Assembly (NCBI GenBank): GCA_035537875.1
Contig: DATLLJ010000037.1
Location: 1 to 64,000 of the forward strand
Length of the DNA: 64,000 nt
Reading direction: 5' to 3'
Source of the DNA: DATLLJ01 sp035537875
GTDB taxonomy: Bacteria; Acidobacteriota; Vicinamibacteria; Vicinamibacterales; CAVVIG01
Shown here: positions 1 through 8,399 of the stretch, piece after piece
How positions within the stretch are numbered: position 1 is the stretch's first letter
Layout: every line of letters begins with the position of its first letter
Translations under genes and position numbers: made by a program
Notes under the pieces: generated by a model
Told to the model about the DNA's origin: nothing
What the model saw: only the letters and a program-made list of their open reading frames with translations
The model's database searches: none

Positions 1-173
1 CGTTGATCGTGACATTGATCCCTTCCGCGGTCCGACTCAGTCACGTCGCCCCGGGCTGGGTTAGAGCGCCGGATCCGGAAGGCGAATGCGTGCCGCCTCT
101 GGCATTACACTCTCTGAAGGGCTTTCTGGAGCCGCCGAACAACCGTCGAAGATCGACCCTGATCTCAGTGTCT

Positions 174-1043
174 ATGCCCATCGACCTCTCAGCATTCCGC
201 GTTCGCGAAGGCCGCACGGTCAACCTGAAGAAGTGGCCGACGCGGGTTCGACCACTCTACGACTCGAAGTCGCAGTACGTGTCCTTGCTCGCGGACCACG
301 TGAAGAAGCTGAGCAAGCGGCAGAACCTGCTCTATGCCCACGACCGGTACGCGCTGCTTCTGATCTTTCAGGCCATGGACGCCGCGGGCAAGGACGGCGT
401 GATCAAGCACGTCATGTCAGGCGTGAACCCGCAGGGCTGTCAGGTCTTCAGCTTCAAGCACCCAAGCGCCGAGGAGCTGGATCACGACTTCCTCTGGCGG
501 ACGACGACGTGCCTGCCTGAACGAGGGCGGATCGGCATCTTCAACCGGTCCTACTACGAGGAAGTCCTCATCGTACGGGTGCACCCGGAAATCCTGAGCA
601 GCGAGCGCCTCCCGGAACAGGTGGGGGCGCGCGGTAGCATCTGGAAGCAGCGCTACCAGTCCATCGTCGATTTCGAACGCCATCTGCACCACAACGGTAC
701 CCGAGTCGTGAAGTTCTTCCTGCACCTCTCCAAGGACGAACAGCGCCGGCGCTTTCTGGCGCGCATCGACAGTCCCGACAAGAGCTGGAAGTTCAGCGCC
801 GCCGACGTGGCCGAGCGTGATCGGTGGAAGGACTACATGCACGCGTACGAGGACTGCCTCGCAGCCACGAGCACCGCCCACGCGCCGTGGTATGTGGTAC
901 CCGCCGACGACAAGGAGAACGGCCGGCTGATCGTGTCGCAAATCGTGCTCGATACTATGGGTCGGCTGAAGATGCGCTACCCCACACCGAATCCGGCCAG
1001 GCTCAAGGAGCTTCGAGCAATTCGCACGCGGCTTCTGAAGTAG
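174..1043 (+). CDS. ppk2: Polyphosphate kinase 2 family protein (PPK2)
   Basis: PPK2 enzymes transfer phosphate between inorganic polyphosphate and nucleotides in the cytoplasm. The 289-residue product has the family's usual single-domain length. The P-loop reads MDAAGKDG at residues 68-75. Typical PPK2 blocks follow: VNPQGCQVFSFKHPS, then HDFLWR, then the Walker B/lid stretch IGIFNRSYYEEVLIVRVHPE. The open frame runs back to base 3, but the upstream codons look non-coding and similarity begins at the ATG at 174 (MPIDLSAF). The segment pattern resembles the class that makes nucleoside diphosphates or triphosphates from polyP; the exact nucleotide preference cannot be read from sequence. The gene stands alone, and the next gene is on the other strand. 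Confidence 0.9.
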   Translation: MPIDLSAFRVREGRTVNLKKWPTRVRPLYDSKSQYVSLLADHVKKLSKRQNLLYAHDRYALLLIFQAMDAAGKDGVIKHVMSGVNPQGCQVFSFKHPSAEELDHDFLWRTTTCLPERGRIGIFNRSYYEEVLIVRVHPEILSSERLPEQVGARGSIWKQRYQSIVDFERHLHHNGTRVVKFFLHLSKDEQRRRFLARIDSPDKSWKFSAADVAERDRWKDYMHAYEDCLAATSTAHAPWYVVPADDKENGRLIVSQIVLDTMGRLKMRYPTPNPARLKELRAIRTRLLK

Positions 1044-1560
1044 CCTTAGGCCGGTCCGACTTCCGCACTTCGTCGAGATAGATCCTGCCCCAGCAGGTTC
1101 CTCGCTCCCATGCTCGCGCTGATGACGAGAGAATTGCCGCGGAACCCGTCGCGCGCGATGCCCGTCTCCGTGACCGGCAGGACCGCGGCGAATGCGATGT
1201 CCGAAACCTGTAGACAGATTTCGGACAGCTGATGGCATCTGCTTGCCCGCGAGCGAGCTCTATGCCGGCGAGAGGGGAGATTCCTTGAGCGAGTCAGGCG
1301 GCAGGTCTCACGCTGCCGCCAACAGTTGCGAATTCCGTCCCTGACACCCAGCCAAATCCTTCAACGCTTAATCATCTCAACAGATTAAGGGGAAGCGACA
1401 CCACCCGCCTCCTGACGGGAGGCCGACCTAGATCTCATCCGTCGTGGTGGGGGACGCGCTCCACCTGCGCGGCCACGACCTGCAGAACTCTCGTTGGTCT
1501 CAGGCCGCGTTGCGACAGCAGGCCGGGCGAATCATCGTCTGTAGCTGGGACTGAATGTTC
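1044..1560. other. Gene-poor spacer between ppk2 and the kinase
   Basis: About 500 bases without a gene I can support. On the minus strand, about 62 codons stay open from roughly 1235 down to a TAA at 1046-1048. The translation looks protein-like (it contains FAAVLPVTETGIARDGF and GARNLLGQDLS), so it may be the end of a lost gene, but I do not recognise the family and see no start or ribosome binding site. The rest shows no hairpin or promoter I would defend. Confidence 0.3.
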
Positions 1561-4389
1561 CTATCGTCCAGAGCCAAGCTTCGCGTATTCCCGCCTGGCC
1601 TGAACGAGGATGGGGATGTCAGGATCAGCGTCCCTCCAGATCGCAAGAAAGTCCTGGTAAGACTTGCGGGCATTGGGAAGGTCGGCGGCGAGCGTGTGCG
1701 CACGCGCGAGGCCAAGATGCGACAACGGATACAGAGGAGACAGCGGATCGACGCTGCGGTGATCGAGAATCTTTTGAAACTCGGTCGCAGCTTCTCGACC
1801 TGAGTTGGTTCGCAGATACGCCAAGCCGCGGGTGTAGATTGCCGGGAGGCTCGCGAAACCGGGCTCAAATTGCTTCGCCCCATTCAGCCACTCGATGGCC
1901 CTCGCGCCGTTTCCTGCCCGAACCTCCTGTGCTGCCTTTGCGGTCGGTATGACGAGGAAGTTCAGTAGCGTGTCCTGCGGTAGGTCTTTCTGGATTCGCT
2001 CCAATACCCGAAGGACCTCGTCCTCGCCCGACATGGCCAGCATCGCCGCCGCTCCTCTGATTGTCGGGGGCAGTTGAAAGGCCTCTTGCAGCGCCGCCTG
2101 CGTCTGCCGACCGTCGCCGAACAGCGCGTCCAAACGCGCCACGCCGGGCGGATCGTCGGCCTCCTTGAGCAGCTTCCGGGCCTGGGACAGCCGGCCCTGG
2201 AACGCAGCCACGGCCGCCGCCTCGAGCAGTCTGGCCCTAAGGGCAGGTTTGACCAGCTCGAACTCCCGCTCGGCCGCGCCCGTGTCCCCTTGAATCAATG
2301 CGATCTCGTAAAGGATTCGATGCATTCCAGGCGTTTCGCGCTTCTGCTCGATCGCTTCCGAGACAACCGCTCTGGCCTCTTCGAAGCGATTGGACTGCAT
2401 ATATGTGCGACTGAGGTTTTGAACGAAGAGCCCACCACCCCTCGGATTGAGTCGCCGCATTTCTTGATGCTCGACCAAGGCCTCCTCGAAGCGGCCCATG
2501 AAGCCGTACGCAGTTCCCAGCAGGAGTCGCGCGACGGAGTCTCTCGGATACGTTTCCTTCAGACGCACGTAAGTTTCAATCGCGCTGTTGAGTTCACCGA
2601 GAACCTGCCAGTGGTAATTCGCACTGATGCTGAGCCTCTCGAGCTCTCGGCCCCGCTCTCGCAACTGGAAGGCCTTGGTGAGATTCTCCCTCAGCAGCCG
2701 GTACTGTCCCATGTTGCCGTGAACTGTTCCGAGCAGGTAGTAGCCCATCGCAAAGTTCGGATCGAGCTCCACGGCGCGTTGAAGGAACGGAACGGCCTTG
2801 TCGAAAGCCGCGGCTGCATTGAGGCGACGGCCTTCAGTAAATGCTCGAAGCGCCTCGAGAGAGGGCGTCGTGGCCCTCTCAATAGGGGCATCAAACTTCT
2901 CGATGGAGGGGAGCGATTCGCCGAGCCTGGCGCGAAGGCTCGTTGCCGCCTGACCCAATTCCGTCAACACCGTCTCTTTCGATCCCGCCTCACGCTGTTC
3001 TCGCGCGATGGACTCTCCAGTGGCACAGTTGGCCGCGTTCAGCGCCACCACGTACTGGCTCCCCACCATCACGATCGAGCCACCGAGAACCGCCTTGATG
3101 CTTTCGCGCTGGCAGATTTCTCGCGCCAGCGTGTCTGTCACGCGCTCGTCCGGTGACCGGGACATGTATCGCAGCGTGTCTCGAACGCGGTCGTCCGGGA
3201 CGAGATTGAGATACGGTGACTGTTCCAGCTGAATCGCCAGGGCCTGTTTCAGTACCCCGTCAAAAGCCGGATCGCCGGTGGTGTTGACAAAGTCAGCGAC
3301 CAATATGGCATCACGCTCGGTCAGGGCCGGCGTGGTCTGCGACAGAAAATAGACGCCGGCTATTACAGCAACACCAACGACCGCTCCAGCTGCCATCATC
3401 CGAATCTTGCGGCTTCGTTTGTGGACTGCAGAAACAGCGGTCTGCCCGCCGCCGACCAGGGCCGGGGCAGGTGCCGGGCGGGAATCCGCACTCGTCGCGG
3501 AATGGGTCGCGTCGCTGTCGCGCTTCATGCGCCGCAGGTCTGCTTCCAGATCGGCTGCGGTCTGGTAGCGCAGCCTGCGATCCTTGTCCAATAGCTTGTC
3601 GATGATCTCTTCAAGCTTCGGGGACAACTCCGGATTGACGCGAGCCGGCGCGATCGGACGCCTGTTCAGGATGGCTTCGTAGATAATCGCCGTGGTGTCG
3701 CCGCCGAAAGCCGGCCGGCCCGTGGCCATCTCGTAAAGGACTGCTCCCAACGAAAAGAGGTCGGACCGTGTATCGAGATCTTCGCCCCGGGCCTGTTCGG
3801 GAGACATGTAGGCCACCGTTCCAACGGTCGATCCGATTTCGGTGAGGCGGTCATCGGCCCTTGCCACCGTGGGCTGTTCGGACAAGGCCGGCCCAGCAAC
3901 CCCGGCTCCTCGTGGTGACAACAGCTTCGCCAACCCGAAGTCGAGAATCTTCGCCTGACCCCGTTCGGTCACGAAAATATTTGCCGGCTTGATGTCGCGG
4001 TGCACGATGCCTTCGGCGTGCGCGGCCTCGAGTGCGTCGGCCATTTGGATAGCCAGTTCCAACAGGTCATCCGCTTTGAGGGGGCCGCGATTCAAACGGT
4101 CCTTCAAGGTGTGACCCTTCAAGAACTCCATCGCGATGAACGGCTGGTCTTCGTGCTCGTCGATGTCGTAGACCGTGCAGATGTTCGGGTGGTTGAGCGC
4201 CGACGCGGCCCGCGCTTCCCGACGGAAACGCTCCAGCGAGCTCGGATCGCTCCTTGAAAAATCCTCCGGCAGAAACTTGAGGGCCACGGGCCGCCCGAGC
4301 CGTGTATCCTCGGCTTTGTAGACGACACCCATGCCGCCGCGACCGAGCCGTTCGACAACTCGATAATGGGAGACGGTCTTACCGATCAT
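1561..4389 (-). CDS. Serine/threonine protein kinase with C-terminal TPR region
   Basis: A membrane-anchored Hanks-type (PknB-like) kinase of the form abundant in Acidobacteriota. The kinase domain fills residues 1-280. It has the glycine loop GRGGMG, Lys38 in VALKFL, the catalytic loop HRDIKPAN (Asp132), DFGLAK at 150-155 and the GTVAYMSPEQARGE activation/P+1 region. A proline-rich linker leads to one membrane segment near residues 330-350. The remaining 590 residues are an extracytoplasmic part that turns into TPR-like helical repeats, usually a protein-binding or sensing module. The ATG at 4389 gives the canonical MIGKTVSHYRVVERLG start. It is a single gene with no adjacent response regulator, so its substrates cannot be inferred from context. 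Confidence 0.92.
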   Translation of the reverse strand: MIGKTVSHYRVVERLGRGGMGVVYKAEDTRLGRPVALKFLPEDFSRSDPSSLERFRREARAASALNHPNICTVYDIDEHEDQPFIAMEFLKGHTLKDRLNRGPLKADDLLELAIQMADALEAAHAEGIVHRDIKPANIFVTERGQAKILDFGLAKLLSPRGAGVAGPALSEQPTVARADDRLTEIGSTVGTVAYMSPEQARGEDLDTRSDLFSLGAVLYEMATGRPAFGGDTTAIIYEAILNRRPIAPARVNPELSPKLEEIIDKLLDKDRRLRYQTAADLEADLRRMKRDSDATHSATSADSRPAPAPALVGGGQTAVSAVHKRSRKIRMMAAGAVVGVAVIAGVYFLSQTTPALTERDAILVADFVNTTGDPAFDGVLKQALAIQLEQSPYLNLVPDDRVRDTLRYMSRSPDERVTDTLAREICQRESIKAVLGGSIVMVGSQYVVALNAANCATGESIAREQREAGSKETVLTELGQAATSLRARLGESLPSIEKFDAPIERATTPSLEALRAFTEGRRLNAAAAFDKAVPFLQRAVELDPNFAMGYYLLGTVHGNMGQYRLLRENLTKAFQLRERGRELERLSISANYHWQVLGELNSAIETYVRLKETYPRDSVARLLLGTAYGFMGRFEEALVEHQEMRRLNPRGGGLFVQNLSRTYMQSNRFEEARAVVSEAIEQKRETPGMHRILYEIALIQGDTGAAEREFELVKPALRARLLEAAAVAAFQGRLSQARKLLKEADDPPGVARLDALFGDGRQTQAALQEAFQLPPTIRGAAAMLAMSGEDEVLRVLERIQKDLPQDTLLNFLVIPTAKAAQEVRAGNGARAIEWLNGAKQFEPGFASLPAIYTRGLAYLRTNSGREAATEFQKILDHRSVDPLSPLYPLSHLGLARAHTLAADLPNARKSYQDFLAIWRDADPDIPILVQARREYAKLGSGR

Positions 4390-4569
4390 GGGTTGCCCGT
4401 ATTGTGAACGCGCTCCGATCTAAGCGCAAATCAGAGCGGCAAGAGGCGAGTCCGGAGTCCAGGAGTCGGGAGCCTTTGAGCGCCAAGGGCTCTCGGTTCT
4501 TGACATCCGACAAGGTATCACGTCCCAAGTCATTTCGACGGGAATGCGCCCACCGGCATCGAACGCTCA

Positions 4570-4884
4570 GGCGTACTGCTCGAGTCGATACGCGATCTCC
4601 GGTCCGCGGTCGCCTTCATACGCGAGCAACCTGCACCGCGAGGCCCTCGCAGTTCATCGTTCGCGAGCGGCGTGATGATGATGCCCGGGACTGATCGTAT
4701 TGATCCGGTCCCCCCAACGGACGGCCTCGGCCTTCACGCGCAACGAGTTCCCGCGTTTCGAAATCTGGTACGCGTGGAGAGAATCCGTCATTTGATCGGG
4801 CTGCCGCATCGGGAGTTGAAGCAACTCTTCGACCGGTGTCGTTGCGAGAGCCCTGTTCTGCTCGACCGAGAGTGGCATGGCGAT
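4570..4884 (-). pseudogene. Decayed short-chain dehydrogenase (SDR) remnant
   Basis: The minus strand encodes the middle and end of a classical SDR. A TPVEELLQLP block is followed by the catalytic YxxxK as YQISKRGN, then AVRWG and INTISPG. The 5' half, with the nucleotide-binding GxxxGxG, is missing. About three residues are lost between WG and INTISPG. One extra G at the PG codon shifts the frame, so the ORF runs out as HHHHAARER; in the next frame the expected IITPLANDELRGPRG continues for about 30 codons before similarity fades. It begins directly after the stop of the alcohol dehydrogenase, so the two probably once formed an operon whose junction was deleted. Confidence 0.75.
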
Positions 4885-4886
4885 CC

Positions 4887-5921
4887 TCAGAACTCGATCA
4901 TCACCTTGATGGCTTCACGCTCGTTCATCGCACGGTAGCCATCGGGCACACCGTCGATATTCGTGACGCGATCGAACACGCGGCCAGGATGAATCCTGCC
5001 CTCGAGCACGTCGGGCAAGAGCTGCTCGATGTACGCACGCACGGGCGCAGGGCCGCCGGCGATCGTGATGTTTGCGTAGAACGTCGGTTGCGCGTTCGGG
5101 ATGGTGTTCTCCTGAGGGACGCCGACACGCCCGACGGCGCCGCCCGCTCGCGCGATGCCAACAGCGGCGCGCATCGCCTCGCCGTGACCGACACATTCGA
5201 GGACGGAGTGGGCGCCAAGGCCGCCCGTGAGTTGGCGCACACGCTCGATGGCCGCGTCGCCGCGATCGCCGACAATGTCGGTCGCTCCGAACTCACGTGC
5301 CAGCGCGATCCGGTCGGCATGGCGGCCGAGCATGATGATCCGTTCGGCGCCAAGCCGGCGGGCGGCAATCACCCCACACAGGCCGACCGCGCCATCTCCA
5401 ACGACAGCCGCGATCTTGCCCGGTTCGACTCTGGCAGAGAGCGCCGCGTGATGGCCCGTTCCCATCACATCAGAGAGCGTCAGCAGCGACGGCATCAGCG
5501 CGTGATCGGGCCCCACTGGAAGCACCACGAGCGTCCCATCCGCCTGCGGGACGCGCACGGCCTCGCCTTGGCCACCATCGAGCTCGGTGCCACCCCACCA
5601 GCCGCCGTGAAGACAGGAGGTCTGCAGTCCGTGCCGGCAGAACTCACAGGTGCCATCGGACCAGGCGAAGGGGGCGACAACCAGGTCGCCTTTCTTCACC
5701 GTTCGGACAGCGGAGCCAACCGCGTCAACGAGGCCGATGAACTCGTGGCCCATCCGATTCCCGGTCTCGCTTGGCGCCATCGAGTTATACGGCCAGAGAT
5801 CGCTGCCGCAGATACACGCACGGGTCACCCGCAGCAGGGCATCGGTCGGCTCGATGAGCCGTGCATCCGGAACGGTCTCGACGCGTACATCGTGCGCGCC
5901 GTACATCACAGTTGCTCGCAT
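4887..5921 (-). CDS. Zinc-dependent alcohol dehydrogenase family protein
   Basis: A medium-chain dehydrogenase/reductase of 344 residues that oxidises an alcohol or reduces an aldehyde with NAD(P) in the cytoplasm. The catalytic zinc site is visible as CICGSD (Cys38) and GHE (His59-Glu60). The structural zinc lobe keeps Cys92, Cys95 and Cys103, but the first of the usual four cysteines is replaced (SDGTCEFC), so zinc binding there may be altered. The Rossmann motif is VVGDGAVGLCGV. I place the start at the ATG at 5921, preceded by AAGGAG, not at the TTG 15 bases upstream. It lies between an SDR remnant downstream and a divergent LysR remnant upstream, so the original regulator and partner have decayed while this gene stays intact. 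The substrate is unknown. Confidence 0.9.
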   Translation of the reverse strand: MRATVMYGAHDVRVETVPDARLIEPTDALLRVTRACICGSDLWPYNSMAPSETGNRMGHEFIGLVDAVGSAVRTVKKGDLVVAPFAWSDGTCEFCRHGLQTSCLHGGWWGGTELDGGQGEAVRVPQADGTLVVLPVGPDHALMPSLLTLSDVMGTGHHAALSARVEPGKIAAVVGDGAVGLCGVIAARRLGAERIIMLGRHADRIALAREFGATDIVGDRGDAAIERVRQLTGGLGAHSVLECVGHGEAMRAAVGIARAGGAVGRVGVPQENTIPNAQPTFYANITIAGGPAPVRAYIEQLLPDVLEGRIHPGRVFDRVTNIDGVPDGYRAMNEREAIKVMIEF

Positions 5922-6081
5922 CTCAGGCTCCTTCAATCCTCGCGGACGCCACCGTCTCCGCCGTACTGTTCGTCGGTCACCTGTCGCTCGTTGCCGTCAT
6001 CGTCCTGCCATCAGCGTAGCGACTTTGAGCGGACGCGAGTAGGCGGTTTAATCGACAAGGCGTTGTGCGTACGATTCATCA

Positions 6082-6525
6082 ATGGTGCGCGACGGGCTCA
6101 GCGTGCTCTCGGCGTTCCTGGCCGTAGCCGAGGAGCGCAGCTTTACCCGGGCTGCGCGCCAACCCGGCGTGTCTCCTTCGGCCCTGAGCCACGCGATTCG
6201 GGGGCTGGAAGAGCAGATCGGCGTGCGTCTGTTGGCACGGACCACGCGCAGCGTCGCCGCAACCGAAGCTGGGCCGGTTCGCGCGCGACTATCCCGATGT
6301 CATTCTCGACGTGACCACCACCGAGGAGGGACGCGTCGATCTCGGCAGTGGATGGGATGGGGCTGGCGTTCGCACTCGAGGAGCACGTGGCGACGCATAT
6401 CGCACGCGGCGTGCTGGCGTGCTTGAGGATTGGTGTCCGCCGTTCGCGGGATACTTCCTGTACTACCCCAGCCGTCGACAACAGCCCCGACGCTCTCAGC
6501 CTTTATCGAAGCACTTCGACTGTAG
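6082..6525 (+). pseudogene. Disrupted LysR-family transcriptional regulator
   Basis: The first 64 codons form a normal LysR winged-helix N-terminus (FLAVAEERSFTRAAR, then SPSALSHAIRGLEEQIGVRLLARTTRSV). After EAG near 6275 about 60 residues are missing. Further LysR pieces then appear in different frames: FARDYPDVILDVTTTEEGRVDL, then GMGLAFALEEHVATHIARG, then LEDWCPPFAGYFLYYPSRRQQP. The natural end AFIEALRL plus TAG falls at 6500-6525 in yet another frame. Several deletions and frameshifts are therefore needed to explain it. It is divergent from the intact alcohol dehydrogenase, the usual arrangement of a LysR regulator and its target. A truncated DNA-binding peptide could still be made from the ATG at 6082. 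Confidence 0.85.
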
Positions 6526-6576
6526 GGCGATCCGGATTCCGCGTCCCAGTATTTATACAAACTTCGGGCAGCCGCG

Positions 6577-7413
6577 TCAGTCAATCCCACCCGCGCCCCT
6601 GTCAATCAGGTCGTCGATTTCCCCGACCGTGATCGCCGATCTCGTCCAGTCCAGCGACCCATCTGCAAGGTCTCGAGCGGCGCGGATGAGACCGGAATAG
6701 GCTGCGCTGGCGAGCGCGCCGCCAACGCTGATGCGTTTGACACCGATCTCGCCGAGGCCGGGGACCGTCAGCAAGCCATCACGCGGACCGATCAGCACAT
6801 GGACTGGGCGGTCGACGGAGGCGACGATCGAACGAATGGCCTGCGCGGTCGGCAGGCCGGTGGCAAGGAGGACGTCGGCGCCGGCTTCCTGGTACGCCTG
6901 CAGGCGGCGAATCGCGTCAGCGAGGTCTGACCGGCCGTGGAGAAAGTTGTCGGTTCGGCCCGTGAGCATGAACCGGAACTTTAGCTGGCGCGCGGCCTCC
7001 GAAGCAGCGCGAATGCGGTCGGCGGCACGTGCGACCTCGAAGATCGGATTGTTCGCGTCCCCCGTTGCGTCCTCGATCGAACCTCCGACCAGTCCGGACG
7101 CCGCGGCCAGACGGATGGTTTCAGCGACCGTCTCGGGGTCACGACCGAATCCGTTCTCCAGATCCGCGCTGATCGGCAGGTCCACGGCCGCGACCATCGC
7201 GCGGATGTGGGCGAGCACATTGTCGCGTCCGGCTTTGTGATCCCGGACGCCCACGGAGCGGGCGTAGCCGGAGCTGGTCGTCGTCAGGGCCTTGAAGCCG
7301 AGACCCGCCAGAATGCGGGCCGAGCCCGGATCCCATGGATTGGGCGCGACAAAGGCACCGGGCGCGGCGTGAAGGGCGACGAAGTCGCCGGCCTTTTGAG
7401 TTTGAGTCTTCAT
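6577..7413 (-). CDS. Isocitrate lyase/PEP mutase superfamily protein
   Basis: A TIM-barrel lyase of the isocitrate lyase/phosphoenolpyruvate mutase superfamily, 278 residues from the ATG at 7413 (MKTQTQKAGDF). Members cleave or rearrange C-C or C-P bonds of oxo-acids using Mg2+. The N-terminal block APGAFVAPNPWDPGSARIL, the metal-binding SADLENGFG and the downstream GSIEDATGD and GRTDNF motifs match the subgroup often annotated as oxaloacetate decarboxylase- or methylisocitrate lyase-like. The KKCGH active-site motif of true isocitrate lyases is absent, so the reaction is uncertain. The frame is open upstream of the ATG but that stretch reads as non-coding. There are no co-directional neighbours. 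Confidence 0.88.
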   Translation of the reverse strand: MKTQTQKAGDFVALHAAPGAFVAPNPWDPGSARILAGLGFKALTTTSSGYARSVGVRDHKAGRDNVLAHIRAMVAAVDLPISADLENGFGRDPETVAETIRLAAASGLVGGSIEDATGDANNPIFEVARAADRIRAASEAARQLKFRFMLTGRTDNFLHGRSDLADAIRRLQAYQEAGADVLLATGLPTAQAIRSIVASVDRPVHVLIGPRDGLLTVPGLGEIGVKRISVGGALASAAYSGLIRAARDLADGSLDWTRSAITVGEIDDLIDRGAGGID

Positions 7414-7479
7414 GGCGGCTCCAGAGTTTGGGCGCAACGTAGCACGAACGCGGCCGTCGAGGTGGACCTTGTAGGTCCG

Positions 7480-7573
7480 GCCGCCCATCGCCCTCGAGAT
7501 GGAAGGCGATGTGGTGAAAGCGATCTATGTCGTGCGGAATCCCGACAAGCTGAGACACCTCGCCTCGTTCTGA
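7480..7573 (+). pseudogene. C-terminal remnant of an ECF sigma factor (SigJ-like)
   Basis: About 30 codons ending at TGA 7571-7573 read IALEMEGDVVKAIYVVRNPDK followed by LRHL. This is the typical last beta-strand/helix block of SigJ-type ECF sigma factors with a C-terminal SnoaL-like domain. A stop codon sits just upstream in frame and no sigma-2 or sigma-4 region is present, so only the tail survives. It lies in the spacer between the divergent PEP-mutase-like gene and higBA. The identification rests on this short motif alone. Confidence 0.5.
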
Positions 7574-7706
7574 GCGGATCCAATCTGGCAAGGAATACAT
7601 CGACGGCCTTGCCGGCCTGTGAAACGTTGTGCTTGGTCACGGCCGCCGTGAGCTCGTCGACGCTCATCTGACCTCCCGCGCCGGGCCTCGGCCCAGGAGC
7701 GGATCG

Positions 7707-7729
7707 TAGCACGCTAAGCGTGCTATAGT
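7707..7729 (+). promoter_or_regulatory. Palindromic operator and -10 element of higBA
   Basis: A perfect inverted repeat TAGCACGCT-A-AGCGTGCTA (7707-7725) overlaps a good -10 box TATAGT (7724-7729) and ends 12 bases before the GTG of higB. This placement fits autorepression by HigA or the HigBA complex, as is usual for type II toxin-antitoxin operons. No clear -35 is seen at the expected distance. Confidence 0.65.
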
Positions 7730-7737
7730 GCTACTCG

Positions 7738-8028
7738 GTGATCCGGACGCTGGCCGATGACACGACCCGGGACATCTGGAACGGCGTCAACACGAAGGCC
7801 GCCCGGCACATACCTCGAGAGCTGTGGGCAATCGTTCGGCGGAAGCTGGACCAGATCGACGCGGTGACGAGGCTCGACGATCTGAAGGTGCCACCGGGGA
7901 ATCGGTTGCACGCGCTCACGGGTGACCTCCGAGGTCGCCACGCGGTGCGCGTCAACGAGAAGTATCGAATCGTGTTCCGCTTCGAGGGCGCGGACGCGTT
8001 CGACGTGTGGTGCACCGACTATCACTGA
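7738..8028 (+). CDS. higB: HigB-like toxin (RelE/ParE superfamily)
   Basis: A 96-residue mRNA-interferase-type toxin. HigB toxins cleave mRNA at the ribosome and stop growth when the antitoxin is lost. The sequence has the family layout: a basic helical start (TKAARHIPRELWAIVRRKLDQI), LKVPPGNRLHAL, the central GRHAVRVNEKYRIVFRF and the end WCTDYH. The start is the GTG at 7738, just behind the operator. The antitoxin gene follows 9 bases after the stop, the toxin-first order typical of hig loci. Confidence 0.9.
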   Translation: MIRTLADDTTRDIWNGVNTKAARHIPRELWAIVRRKLDQIDAVTRLDDLKVPPGNRLHALTGDLRGRHAVRVNEKYRIVFRFEGADAFDVWCTDYH

Positions 8029-8037
8029 GGAACTTGA

Positions 8038-8337
8038 ATGCTGCCGACCCACCGCCCACCGACGCATCCTGGCGAGATGCTCTTGAAGGAATTCCTCGAG
8101 CCGCTCGGTGTGTCCCAGGTCGAAGCGGCCAACCGGATGAACATTCCCTTCCAGCGGCTCAACGCCATCGTCAGGGGCCGCCGTGGCGTCAGCGCCGACA
8201 CCGCACTCCTGCTCGAGGCGCTGACGTACTGGGATGCGCAGATCTGGCTGACGCTCCAGGCAAGGTGGGACCTCTGGCACGCCATGAAGGCTCGGGGATC
8301 GCGACCGAAAGTCCGCGCACTCCCTAGGACGGCGTAG
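8038..8337 (+). CDS. higA: HigA-like antitoxin (XRE-type helix-turn-helix)
   Basis: A 99-residue antitoxin and DNA-binding protein paired with the preceding toxin. Nearly all of it is one HigA helix-turn-helix domain: THPGEMLLKEFLEPLGVSQVEAA, then RMNIPFQRLNAIVRGRRGVSADTALLLEALT, ending with WLTLQARWDLWHA. HigA neutralises HigB by binding it and represses its own promoter; the palindrome at 7707-7725 is the obvious binding site. The start at 8038 follows a GAGGAA ribosome binding site. Confidence 0.93.
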   Translation: MLPTHRPPTHPGEMLLKEFLEPLGVSQVEAANRMNIPFQRLNAIVRGRRGVSADTALLLEALTYWDAQIWLTLQARWDLWHAMKARGSRPKVRALPRTA

Positions 8338-8399
8338 GGCGTTCGGCAGTCGCCTCACGGTCGGCGACGCCGAAGTAACAGGGGCGGGTGTCGCCAGGA

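Noticed and set aside
8006..8330. Overlapping frames on both strands within higA
   Set aside because: The HigA helix-turn-helix frame explains the region fully; the others lack recognisable motifs.
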